Of a stretch of DNA of 64,000 nt, positions 44,190 through 54,582 are shown piece by piece (position 1 is the stretch's first letter; each line of letters opens with the position of its first letter). Origin of the DNA: Tipula vernalis (taxonomy: Eukaryota; Arthropoda; Insecta; Diptera; Tipulidae); contig OY282560.1 of the NCBI GenBank assembly GCA_958295665.1, positions 305,765,236 to 305,829,235 on the forward strand, given 5' to 3'. The notes below the pieces were generated by a model that worked only from the letters and a program-made list of their open reading frames with translations, did no database searches and was not told where the DNA came from. Position numbers and translations under genes: made by a program.

Positions 44190-45930
44190 TTAGCATATTT
44201 CGATGTATTTTTTTATTGCTGAACAGGAATATAACCTCACTTTTTGCTAAATGCTCCGCAATATATTTCTAACCTCCACAAACTTCTCAAAAACGAGTTT
44301 TACGTAGTTTGCGATCGTTGTAGGCTTCGAAAAAGTTTGGAATAGGCCTATTCGCAAGATTTTCCATAGCTTAAACTCCAATTAAAGTTTACATAGAGTA
44401 AAATAATCAAAATTAATCAATATCAATGATTAACTGTGACCAACTTTTATCGTTACTCAGAAACAACGACGTGGACGTAGTAGGCTTTTGTTTCCTTTGT
44501 AGTGCTTGCTTAAAGTGAGACTCATTGCCTCTCACTTTCGAGGTGCTTGATTTAAGTGAGTCCCCTTGCCTCTCACTTCTGAAATAATAATTTTAAAGCC
44601 TTCAGCGATATTTCAGTACCTTTTAATCAACAATTCTTTTTCTTTTGTAACTTGAAAACAGTGGTTCTTCTGAATTTCCGGTACAGGTTTCGCTGACTCA
44701 AATCTCTTATTGAGTTTTCTTTTCATCTTGTCGTGCTTTGTTTTACTGAAATAAAAACATTTTAATAACGTGAAATGTTTTTGTGTCAACCTGAAAAGTG
44801 CATTAATTGTTAACAAGCTCTATATGCTTCTCTCTTGAAAACTGCACCAATCCCATCGTAACAATTTTTTCCATAAGCAGTAGCACAGAAGTGCCACTCT
44901 GCTTGGGTGACACTTTGAACTTGGATTACTTAACGTGGTTGTTCCAAACATTCTTTATACCCAAATATCGGATTATTTGAGTTTTGGGTTAGTTGTTTGT
45001 TATTTATTGCATCTAACAAGAGCTTGCAATTTTCATGAATAGTACATACGCACACACTATGGGTTCCACTAGCTCCAGCAAGAACACAGTGTTTAGGAGA
45101 CAGACATGTTATCCTTTTGTCCAAGCATAATTCTGCTATTGGAATCGTTGTTATAAAATTCTTCATGTTTTACCTATTTTAGCGGCAGTGTCAGTTAGAA
45201 TGCCTTGTGATGTATTAAATTCTTTTAATATTTAATTTACACTTCAACTTAACGGAGCTTTAATCAACACTTTTAGTTTCAGAGGATCGCTGTTTTCCAA
45301 ACTTGCAAATTTGATTTTGAACTCTGTTAGCATTTCCTCCAAGTCACTTTCTTTGACTGATTTAGAGTTGTAACGTCAATAAATACGTTTTCATCAGAAT
45401 TGTGTCCCTCAAACGAACTTTCATCCACTTGCACATACATATACGTTGATTGATTCAGAACAAATTTGAAATTTTTCCTGCAATCGCAGGTTCAGGTGTT
45501 TCGTAAATCTTTACCCACATCTTCTACTTTTTCAGGATATCTGAAATAGGTTTTTAGATAGGCTTTCCAGGGTATAGTTAGAATAAGCTTTTCAACCAAA
45601 ATTGATGAAAGAAAAGCGATATAAAATGCATACATAAAATGTTGTACATTCACACTTGCCAAATAGAGATATATTAAAATGAGATCTAACCATTGATATT
45701 GTAAATTTTGATACTCTATGTAAACTTTAACTGGAGTTTAGCGATGAACAAAACATTCGAATAGGCTTTCCAGATTTCTGCGAAGCCTTCAACGATCGAA
45801 AACTACGTAAAACTTCTTTTTTTGAGAAGGGTTAGAAATAAACTGCGGAGATTTTAGCCAAAAGTGAGGTTATATTCTTATTCAGCGATGAAAAATATAT
45901 CGGAATAAGTTCATTCCAGATCATTGGCGA
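44190..45930 (-). mobile_element. DNA transposon with about 240-bp inverted arms carrying relic C
   Basis: The left arm (about 44190-44436) and right arm (about 45691-45930) pair over their length. For example gaatataacctcacttttt pairs with aaaagtgaggttatattct, tttcgatgtatttt pairs with aaaatatatcgga, and actccaattaaagtttacat pairs with atgtaaactttaactggagt. The interior encodes relic C. Arms of this length around a protein-coding interior support a DNA transposon. Confidence 0.65.
44600..45170 (-). pseudogene. Relic C of the unclassified transposon protein (middle and C-terminal parts)
   Basis: 45166-44930 encodes ITCLSPKHCVLAGASGTHS followed by VCVCTIHENCKLLLDAI. Near 44915-44830 the minus strand gives AEWHFCATAYGKNCYDGIG, the same motif as relic A. 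44816-44613 gives SAKPVPEIQKNHCFQVTKE and a basic C-terminus. The region between the CTIH motif and the GK..DGIG motif is deleted compared with relic A. Between 45170 and 45690 broken minus-strand frames remain (QVDESSFEGHNSDENVF near 45440), probably the earlier part. Confidence 0.6.
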
Positions 45931-45999
45931 CATTGAGTTGCAATTCTAGTTGCGTGTTAACTCTTCTCCCATACAAAATTTGCGTCTCTTAGGTCAGAA

Positions 46000-47790
46000 A
46001 TTCAGGCTAATTGGTTGAACTCCATGGATGACTTCCTCTTGACATAGTTTTAAAATTTAACATTTTTAACGTCTAGTTTTTATTAGAAGGACGAGTATTA
46101 AAATGAAAATTTTGAATGTTATACTGAAGTATATAAAGGCTTCGGATCTATTTTTACACCTTTATCTGTTATGTTTGGTTGTAGTACTGTTGGTAGTACT
46201 TGTGATTTCCTAATATCTCTACTGGTGAAAGTTGTATTGTTGATTGTATTGTTGTATTGTACAATTGTAGTTGGAAGATTTCCTCCCGGTGTTTATCCGT
46301 ATTGTTGTGAAATATGTCTCCCCTAAAGTTGCTCAGGAAAATCGTGTTATCATTTAGTGTGATTATCTCATTCTTGTTGAATTGATAGTTACATTGGGCC
46401 TCTAATCCCCTTATGAGCTGATTGATGTAGTGGTTGGCTTTTAATTCCTTGAAACAGTTTATCTGACAAAGTGTAGTTTCATGGAAAAGTTTGTGTTTAT
46501 AATGATCCCGAACATTTCGTTTTGGTTTACTAGAAGTTCGTTGTATTCGAGGTAAATTTGTTTGTTGTGCCTAATCGTTGATCTCACAATGAAGTGGTTG
46601 TATTCCCCTATACTTGTTTTTGGTATTGATATAACATATAGTATTATTGATTCTTTAGCCAGCATCATAGGATCTGCGTAATCTATCGCTTCTATGTTAT
46701 TCAAATGAGGATGATTTCTATTATTTCCTCTTTGATTATAGTTAGTCGGTTAAATAAAAATTGTTTAATTTTTTCATTTGAGTCTTGCGGAGCCGATTCA
46801 GTTGTTTGATCGGCAAGATCGTGATTTTTGACCCTTAAGTTCTGATATTAACTGCATAGTTTGGTTCGTTTGGTGACTCAAATGAGGTCGAAGACTTCTT
46901 TCCGGATCAATGTTGCCAAGTGTAGTTGTAATTCTGCTAATTATTTTCTCATAGTCGGTTAAGTTGATGACATGGATTAATTTGTAGTTTCCACTGATTA
47001 TTCGTCCAGTGCATTGTTAGAGAGTTACGTTTAGTGTGGTATATTTGTGGTATATTTGTAGAAGGTAAGTGATCTTGTCAAGCCCAATATCCGGAAACGG
47101 AGGTGGTTGTAATTGTTACTCGATAATCTTTGACCACAGATTCTTCTTTAAATCTTGGATAGGGGTTCTCCTCGTTTACCTCTGACAAATATTTTGTAAA
47201 TATTTTCCAGAAGGCATTTCCCGTTCTCTCCTCCGGGTATACAGTATCATCAATACAAAAAATTGCCAACGTGTTTCATATATTCGGTGTTGAATATATG
47301 TCTGATACTGTATCCGCAATTGGTGAGTTGTAGAGGCTTTTAGATGGCCTTATTATCCATTCTTTCGATATTGACTTTTTATCCAATGCTGACTGGATAG
47401 AGATAGGGCTCCGTGTAGAGTGACTCATAGTATCAATTGCTTCAATATTGTTGACTAGTTTAAGTAGTGTTTTGAATTTGGCGACAATTTCTTGAAGGTT
47501 CCCTTTGGATGTCCCTAACTTCGATGTTGTTTACTTTAACTGAGTGTTTTTCCTTGACTGCAATTTTGACATTTGAAGTTATTGTCAAATTATTAGTTTT
47601 TCATTCGATAATTGCTCTTTTAGCGTGTCGTCCGCGATTATTCTGTTATTTGTGTTGATGCTCATGCATTTAACGATTTTATTGATTTTGACGATTTTGT
47701 TGATCTTGATGTCACCTCCTGCTGATTTTATTTGAAAAGGGACATTAATGGGTATTTCTTCTCCACAGGCCCGGTTAAAGCATATAAAAG
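46000..47790 (-). pseudogene. Env-like gene relic of a gypsy/errantivirus-type element
   Basis: Minus strand. 46704-46459 encodes MNNIEAIDYADPMMLAKES and FGIIINTN. Further down to about 46140 broken frames include a Cys-containing stretch (NQLIRGLEAQCNYQF). 47269-47078 is another open piece (YLSEVNEENPYPRF). The arrangement resembles the envelope ORF that follows pol in insect errantiviruses. It is heavily degraded, with many stops, no complete frame and no recoverable fusion peptide or membrane anchor. Assignment is by overall pattern and position and is moderate. Confidence 0.55.
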
Positions 47791-48079
47791 CATATAATCA
47801 GCACATAAACATGACGATCATATGGAAAAGGTTACCAGGGAAACTAACATCGACGGCTAAAACTTAGTAACGGTTTTAGGAAAATCTGGGCTCTAGTCAA
47901 ACTTTCATTTTCCGGCTCCCTCAAAACTATAGAAAAATCCAGACCCTAAGCATGATTTGGTTTATGAACGCCACATTGTGTTTTCCTGCATGAAAATATG
48001 CTTTTCTCTCTATTTTCCACGCACAAATCGTTTGTCCTCGGCATTTTGCACTACGTAGTCATACGTCTCCCTTAGCACC

Positions 48080-48780
48080 GTGAAACCAATTGATTTTCCG
48101 ATTGTGACGCAATCGATTGATTTTTCTGCTGTCAAGTGGTTCGATCGCACAATCAAATCAATCGGTCAGATTTATCCCTCTTGCTGGCATTCTAGAACTA
48201 TCAATTTTTTGTTACTTGCAACTCAAATATTATATTCAATAATATTTTTCAAGACGTCAAACACACAGACACATCTAAAAGGACCGACGCCAACCGCTTA
48301 CAATTACCTTCCGGAATCAAAGAAACGGAGGAATACTCGGAAATCGGATAGTGCTTGTAAAACATTAGTGTGCGCTGAACATACTACTGTACAATCGCCG
48401 GACATATTCCCAAGGTATAAAATCCCAAGGGACAAAATCCCGAAGTTACAAAATCCCGTAATCCCGAAAACCTCTCCTTCTGGTAAAATCAAAACTGGGA
48501 TTTTTATTTTTGCAGAACCGGGGTTTTTAAAGCAGGATTATGGAAAAATGGAATTTGAAAAGCGGGATTTTAAAATGTGGGATATCGTCGTTACGATCCC
48601 GTTGTAACCATCACTATTTTCGATGTTCGATTTTTCGTGTGTATACATATTTAAATCAAGGGAATATTGCACCAATTGTGCAAAAAGTAGATTTTGGAAT
48701 TTTCATAAGCTTGTACCCTGCGGATTTTGTACCCCCGTGATTTTGTACTCTCGGGATTTTGTCTCTCTCCCGTGAATATA
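48080..48780. mobile_element. Second foldback minisatellite element (GGGATTTTGTACC-type units)
   Basis: Units like aaaatcccgaag repeat at 48417-48475. The complementary gggattttgtacc repeats at about 48715-48775. Weaker units (ggggtttttaaagcagg, gcgggattttaaaatg) lie between. The arrangement parallels the element at 7945-8720 but with a different unit. The 175-codon frame at 48080-48607 runs through the repeat and is not trusted as a gene. Confidence 0.5.
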
Positions 48781-48975
48781 CGTAGGTTTTAATTGTCAAA
48801 TTACTATTTTGACAATTAATACGTCAACTTTGCAATGCAAAGCAATGTAGATGCAAATGTATTAGTTAGAGTAGTTTGCTACTCCGTCAATTTAGACGGA
48901 TTTCAAGATGGCGGATTAGGGTAGCTTTATAGTAGAATAGTGTGTAAGTGGAAGACGACATTAATAACTTTTACC

Positions 48976-49269
48976 ATGTCGTCGAGATGGAACTCAGTAA
49001 CTCCAAAATTAAAAATTTTAAGAATATTTTACATAAGGGTTAAAGAAAGGCATAGGCTGCTTAATAGAAACAATTCTGTTAGTCGCCTTTTAAAACAAAG
49101 TGTCTGTCATCTGGTGGATGATTTTAATAATAGAACCAAAGTTCGTTTCAAAATTTATAATCCTTTGCAGTATGAAAGTTATCCGATGCCCATACCCATA
49201 GCAGAGTATTTTTATTGTGTTAATGCTCTTGAAAAATTCACAATATTGCGGAATCCACAAAAGTTATAA
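48976..49269 (+). CDS. Unrecognised basic ORF of about 97 codons
   Basis: Starts MSSRWNSVTPKLKIL in a good context (accATGtcg). An in-frame ATG at 48940 is also possible. The sequence is basic and aromatic (RVKERHRLLNRNNS, NPLQYESYPMPIPIAEYF) and ends at 49269. No signal peptide or known motif. It could be an exon, a transposon remnant or chance. It lies between dead elements and has no recognised paralogue in the window. Confidence 0.25.
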   Translation: MSSRWNSVTPKLKILRIFYIRVKERHRLLNRNNSVSRLLKQSVCHLVDDFNNRTKVRFKIYNPLQYESYPMPIPIAEYFYCVNALEKFTILRNPQKL

Positions 49270-49319
49270 AATTTTGATTCTCTACTGTTTTATAGTCAAA
49301 CCACTATCCATACTCTCTT

Positions 49320-49800
49320 AGGACAAGACGGTCGTCGAATGCAAGGCAGTCAGCCTTTCTGGCTGATAGAGCTTCGGGTAATTTGGCCAGCCAAAAAAAA
49401 TATGGCTTGCTCAAGAATTTACAACTGGAGACGGTTTGAAAAATTGTACAAAAAAAAATTGAAATTCGGAGCTATTTAGCAAGACTAGAGATAGGCGAGA
49501 AGCCTACACAAATCGTTGGCCATTTGGAAAAATTCTCTAGAGTGACGAATCGCACTTTAATTTAAGACCGTAAAGTACGGAGGTCGGAACATCATGTCGT
49601 GGAAGCATTTTCTTAGTGCCGCGCTAGGCCAACATTTAATTGATGTTTTGGGAGCGAGGCCCTGACTTTAATGCAATCGAGGTAAGCAGAAGTCGGGAAA
49701 GGAATAAGATACAAAAGTTCCAGGAATTCAGAGCAGCTATTCTATCATTCTTGAAATTTACTCGAACAAAGTCATCGGTAACTTTCTAGTTAAATTTATC
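49320..49800 (+). pseudogene. Tc1-like transposase relic
   Basis: Plus strand, shifting frames: TNRTLI where a Tc1 SDESKFNL would be (about 49545), KYGGRNIMSWKHFLS (49575, the VKYGGGSVMVWGCFS equivalent), and PDFNAIE near 49660 (the SPDLNPIE equivalent). Too decayed to classify further. Confidence 0.65.
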
Positions 49801-49899
49801 ATTTCACTTGAAAATTTAAATTGTTGTGTACTAAAGTCACCAACCAAAGGCTGTTCCACAAGCAGGGCACGAAAATTACGGGTCCCTAAATTTGCCGGT

Positions 49900-50400
49900 T
49901 CTACGTATGTACGTTGACGTTAATCCGCCCATGCTAAAACTGAGGTATTTTTTAATAGTTAGTGCTGCGCCTTGTGCAAATGCATATTGTGCTGATATAG
50001 CTGGACCGGCCCTGCTTCTTTAGCTAGTTCAGGTTTGATAAAATTCTTATTGGCTCCCGTGTAAATTAAAAATTTGAGAGTTGTGTTTTGTTGCTTTGTA
50101 CTTTCCTCATAAAATTTACCTCTGAGTCTATTGTTTCAGGTTCATTTTCGAATCTCTCCTATATTCCTCTTCTTCTTGTGTCTCCAAATGATACATTTTT
50201 TGTTGCTTTTGGGGTTTCTCGTAACTGGAGTGTCGTCTTTTTGGTGTCTGCTTATTCTGAGATGCTGGTCTATTCATGTAATTTACCCATTTGGTTCGAA
50301 TTGACGGGTCAATCTCCATTGGTACTGCATGTTTCGGATAAGTTAGCCTTCGTAATTCGAGGTACAACATTTGGTACAACCAAGAAAATTAGTTGATTGG
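49900..50400 (-). pseudogene. Gag end and protease of a gypsy/errantivirus-like element
   Basis: 50379-50128 encodes a Gag C-terminal type sequence (VPMEIDPSIRTKWVNYMNR, then basic KRRHSSYEKPQKQQKM). Near 50070-50010 another frame reads KFLIYTGANKNFIKPELAK. That is a retroviral-type aspartic protease entry whose catalytic Asp is replaced by Tyr. Because it lies after the integrase fragment at 50627-50890, it must belong to a second element. Confidence 0.6.
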
Positions 50401-50626
50401 AGTTGTTACCGAGTTATTAATTTGTCGATTTGGTGGGTTTATATAAGAAAATTGTAACGTTCCTTTTTGAATTGCCAAATTTCTGAAATTCAAGTTTTGA
50501 ATTTCGAGGCAGGAAGTGTGATCGGTTTTTGGATGATTAGCATTCTTGATGGTTTTCTAAAGTTCGGAGATCCCTTTTATCAGTGCAGTGGAGCGATTGT
50601 AATTTTTTATCGATGTTCATATGATA

Positions 50627-51970
50627 TTAAGGCCGCATCGGCGTTTCCTTTAATTTTCTGAAGTTTTTCTTGATATCGTTGGCCCGTACAACGATATCAA
50701 GAAAAACTTTTTCGAAGGGCGTATTTGAAGAGGAGGTTATCGTCATAGGTATTTTTGTTGTATGACTTACCTGGTTTTTTTGACATGATTCACATGACAT
50801 GATGAATCTTTCAATCATCGGCAGCATTTTCGGAAGTAGTAATATTTTCGCATCCGTTTGTATGTTCGTTGGATGCCTTGATGACCACACCTATTTCATA
50901 GAACTCCCTAATGAGGTTTATTTGCGAATTTATATGGAATTTGTTAAAAATTTTGAAGTATCAATTTAAATTCGGCTGAGTGCACCAGCGTTTCATTCGT
51001 ACTCTTCGAGTTCCAAGCGCCGTCGCATGAAACGAGAAGACGGATTTAATATACCAAATAACTATACTAATGGTTTATGATCATTGATAAGTTTAAATTT
51101 TCTTCCAAAAACATACGCTAGAAAATGTTTGATAGGCCAAGGAACTGCCAAAAGTTCCTTCTCAATATTACTGAATAATTGTGTTCGGCTCTTGTTACCG
51201 AGCCCCGATAGCTACGAGTATATTGCTTGCATCAGTCGTTATAATGTAAATTGTTTATCGAAGTTTGGAAATTAAAGATTAGTGGCTTGGTAATTATGGA
51301 TTTAAGAATTTTGAATTCCTCATCGCAAAACGGTGACTGTAATATCCTTCGAATCCAAGGAATACTCTTATCGGGGGTAACTATATATCCTAAGTAAGTC
51401 AACTCTTGACGGAGAAATTTACACTTTTCGAGATTCAATTTTAAGTTGAATGTTCGTAGACACTCTAGAACTTCTTTAAGTCTTTGATTATGTCGATACA
51501 AGTTTTGATATATGACTATGTCGTCCAGATAAACTAAGCATTTGAGACCAATGAGACCGGAAAGAACGGTGTTCATAACATTTTGGAAGATTGCTGGAGC
51601 TCTCTTTTGGTTTTGCTTCATCATCAAGTAGCACTTTTTGATATTCATTCGTCATATCCAAGCTGCTAAAGTAAGATGCCTTGCCTGCTAAAGCGTGTAA
51701 AAAAATCTTTCCCAAGAATTCCACTACAAGGAATTGCAAAATCGTTTAGAAGCTATGAGAAATGCTAAATGTATCAGTAAAAATTATTTCCGAAGGTAAT
51801 AATCCTAAAGATTACCGTAACGCCTTTAATTTGACATTTTAGGGTTGGATAATGAATAGAAGATCTAGCACACACGATTGTTTAATAACGCTGACATCGG
51901 CACCATAGTCAACTAAGAAATTAAAAAGATCTGAATAATCAATGTCAAGGTATCAGCGAACATAAATGTC
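50627..51970 (-). pseudogene. Gypsy pol fragments: protease, RT and integrase zinc region
   Basis: Minus strand. A protease-like FLVDYGADVSVIKQSCV lies near 51900-51860. RT is in pieces: 51739-51488 gives ASYFSSLDMTNEYQKVLLDD, and 51648-51232 gives NVMNTVLSGLIGLKCLVYLDD followed by IVIYQN and LNLEKCKFLRQELTYLGYIV. Integrase zinc region: 50890-50627 gives MLPMIERFIMSCESCQKNQ. The RT YLDD box is preserved, but the frame is shifted at least twice. RNase H is mostly deleted. A short palindrome at 50659-50715 (ttcttgatatcgttggcc / caacgatatcaagaa) interrupts the integrase frame. Confidence 0.8.
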
Positions 51971-52029
51971 ATCTTATATTTCTTGTGGGATGCGATACCA
52001 AACCGCATCAAAAATTAACAAATAATAAA

Positions 52030-52505
52030 GTAATAACACCACTTATCAAAGTTCCCCCCAGTAGTTCCCCAAGTACCACTTTTGATTTTGATTTTTGTCA
52101 AATCAATTTTGTCAACGGAAAATCACACAACATTTGATGAACATATAGTTTATTATTTATATGAGCGACCGCAGGGACCGACCATTTGATCCTTTTTTCA
52201 TCAAGTGCATTCTACGAACGGTCAAGATAAATCATTTGACTTAGGCATTTTTAATTTTTTTTGAAAAAATTTCTTCAGCGAACAAATTGCAATTAAACAA
52301 TTTGCTTCATAACTGATCTCAAGGACCGGTCATTTCATAATTTTTACTTCAAGTGCAAACTTTAGACAGCGCTACATCCCATATAGAGGGATTTGGCCCG
52401 CTTTGTGAAGCCGTGAATTTTGTCATCACGCGCCAGGGATCGAACACGGAACCTTCGAAACCTAAAGCGAGCATACTAACCACTGTGCCACCCGGGCGGC
52501 CCGAA
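52030..52505 (-). repeat. tRNA-headed SINE with a two-unit body
   Basis: The minus-strand head, about 52505-52430, has an A-box (TGGCACAGTGG, 52490-52480) and a B-box (GTTCGATCC, 52445-52437), the internal RNA polymerase III promoter. It does not fold into a convincing full tRNA. The body (52380-52140) contains two related segments (ggaccggtcatttcataat near 52322, ggaccgaccatttgatcct near 52174). A simple 3' tail was not clear. Confidence 0.55.
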
Positions 52506-53060
52506 AATTCGTCATTGAAATTGAATTAAAGTAATTCTTTTCTTATCGAAATTTAGGCGAGACGGGAAATTTGGTTTTTAATGGGGAAAACCCTTGGAAA
52601 TTTTCAAAAAATTATATTTCATATTTTAGTGTCATTTTTAGAAAAGTCATTTCTATATTCGATCCTTTGACTTAATGATTCATGAGTATTTTGTTTCCAA
52701 TTGTTTTGCTTGTGTATAATCTCAAAAACCAATTTGGCCGACTTGACTTCAGAGATCAGCGTGGCACTGCTTTATCGATTTATTGAGTAAATTACTCGAT
52801 CCGCATAAAATCAGGCTGACCTTTCAAAATAAATTCAACGGTGATCAAACACAACTTCCACAAAGGTATGAGTCAGAAAAGTTTCCAGAATTCCCATTTT
52901 GTTATCCAATAAGCTCTGCATTGGTCCATCCTTGTGAGCTTTGACTGGATTAGTTCTGATGAAAATACAGATGTAGCGTTCAGATTACACCCTAAATAAA
53001 AAAAAATTCAATGGACTGTAATAAAAACGATCTTATACGAAAACAAATATTATGGAAATT

Positions 53061-53513
53061 TTATTTATTATTTACGATGTAGTAGTTAATCCCGTTAAAA
53101 ACTAAATCAAACTTTTTTTCAAAACTCTGACGAGTGTAAACACCCCGCAACGGATCATCTGTGAATTGCGCAGTGAGAACGTGAAAAATTTTCGATTTAT
53201 ATTTATCACAGTCAACTAAATCGAAGACATTATGTTTATATTTTTGAACAATATCATTAAATATCAACCCTAACACTGATTCATTCAAATCGTAGTATAA
53301 TTCATTATCTGGAAAACGTGCATCTAAGGAAATTATTTTTCCAAGCTTTTGAATTGTACAAAATACTCGTTCTGCTTCACGATCAGGTAAAATCAAATTG
53401 TATTCAGCATCTTCCAAAGCACGATATACGTCCAAAGCATGATGATACGAAATAAATTTATGTTTAAAAACTGGTAATGAATCTGCACCGTGGTATTTGA
53501 GCTTAGCATCCAT
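53061..53513 (-). CDS. Unknown small protein family, copy 4 (150 aa, divergent)
   Basis: Intact frame, ten residues shorter than the others. The N-terminus (SLPVFKHKFISYHHALDVY) and C-terminus (DDPLRGVYTRQSFEKKF, identical) are well kept, as is RFPDNELYYDLNESVLGL. Residues from about 34 to 60 are replaced and shortened, with FCTIQKLGK where the others have FCRDIA. Start context CTAGAAATGG. The probable 5' untranslated intron runs from 53615 down to 53542 (74 bases, AAG/GTAATTTTG ... TTTTAAAAG/G). Downstream flank homology to the other blocks is much weaker. This is an older paralogue that has still stayed open. Function unknown. Confidence 0.78.
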   Translation of the reverse strand: MDAKLKYHGADSLPVFKHKFISYHHALDVYRALEDAEYNLILPDREAERVFCTIQKLGKIISLDARFPDNELYYDLNESVLGLIFNDIVQKYKHNVFDLVDCDKYKSKIFHVLTAQFTDDPLRGVYTRQSFEKKFDLVFNGINYYIVNNK

Positions 53514-53701
53514 TTCTAGTAGTGTAGACTTGTATTAATTCCTTTTAAAATAAAATATTATAACATTAAAACTAAGCGGAAGATTATTAAAAGAAAATGT
53601 GTACTACAAAATTACCTTAGAACGTTATCACCAGTTGAAATAAATTATGAGAATGGCAATAAATGTCAAAACAATCCGAAAAGAAAGAAACTGTTACTAC
53701 G

Positions 53702-54140
53702 TTTCCATGATAGAGTTAACCCATAAATAAAAGGAATATAGCCTATATATTCCTTTTATTTATGGTTAACCCGATTTAAGAGTTTCGTTGAGTTAATAAC
53801 ATGGCCGCGCTAATGCATATTGTTTCCATGCAAATATAAATTCTATTGTAAATTGACATTTCACAACAATTTAAAGTCATATTTAGAAATTTTATTTGTA
53901 TGGTGGAAATTTTTAAATTTAACATTTATTGTGATTTTTATGATTTATAAAGTATTACGGAGAGAAAAGAATACTCGCAATGCCATTTTGAATTGGTATA
54001 AATGTTTTTTTCGCTTTTGACAGATAGAATTCCTTCAAACCCTACTACTTTCGTTAAGTTGGATTAGAAACTTAACGAATATCCTAAACTCGACATGTTT
54101 CCATGAATCCACGTTAATCCCGGTTAACTCCGCCATGGAA
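53702..54140. mobile_element. MITE inserted in the upstream region of copy 4
   Basis: The ends tttccatgatagagttaacc and ggttaactccgccatggaa are inverted relatives. The shared upstream sequence breaks off at 53700 (after gaaactgtta) and resumes at 54141 (gtgatttaaggtgaaat, then cgagtcgctttcggtgatca). A 20-base stem, ccataaataaaaggaatata, pairs around 53721-53765. Confidence 0.65.
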
Positions 54141-54300
54141 GTGATTTAAGGTGAAATTGGACGAGTCGCTTTCGGTGATCATCGCGTTTGAATCGTTCAA
54201 AATGAATTTAGGCACAACCGGTTTGACTTCTATTACCTCTTCATTTAGTGCCGATGATATATCGTTTACACAGGTCACAGGTGTACGAACTCGTGGCAAT
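54141..54300 (-). promoter_or_regulatory. Displaced upstream region of copy 4
   Basis: Homologous to the region upstream of copies 1-3 (ggacgagtcgctttcggtga, gatcatcgcgtttgaatcgt). It is now about 440 bases further from the gene because of the MITE. Confidence 0.4.
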
Positions 54301-54582
54301 CAACAACATCAACAAAACACAAAAGTATAAGAAAGATTATACCGAAATAAAATGTTAAGCCGGTGCGAACCTAGCGCCACTCTTTGAATATTATTTTTTG
54401 GTACTAACATTAGGTGTCTAGTAAGGGAAACAAATTCATTTACATATGATATGAAATTTTGTATTTTAAATGGAATATATATTCCCTTCACTGTAAAGCA
54501 TATTCTCAATTTCTCATGTATTTTTCATTCGTTTTGACTTCGTTTTTGTATTTTCGTAATTATGTACATAAAATTAACATAG

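Noticed and set aside
48080..48607. 175-codon ORF as a host gene
   Set aside because: It runs into the minisatellite of the foldback element and shows no domain. The composition follows the repeat.
52430..52505. A functional tRNA gene
   Set aside because: A- and B-boxes are present, but the acceptor and anticodon arms do not pair convincingly and a SINE body follows.
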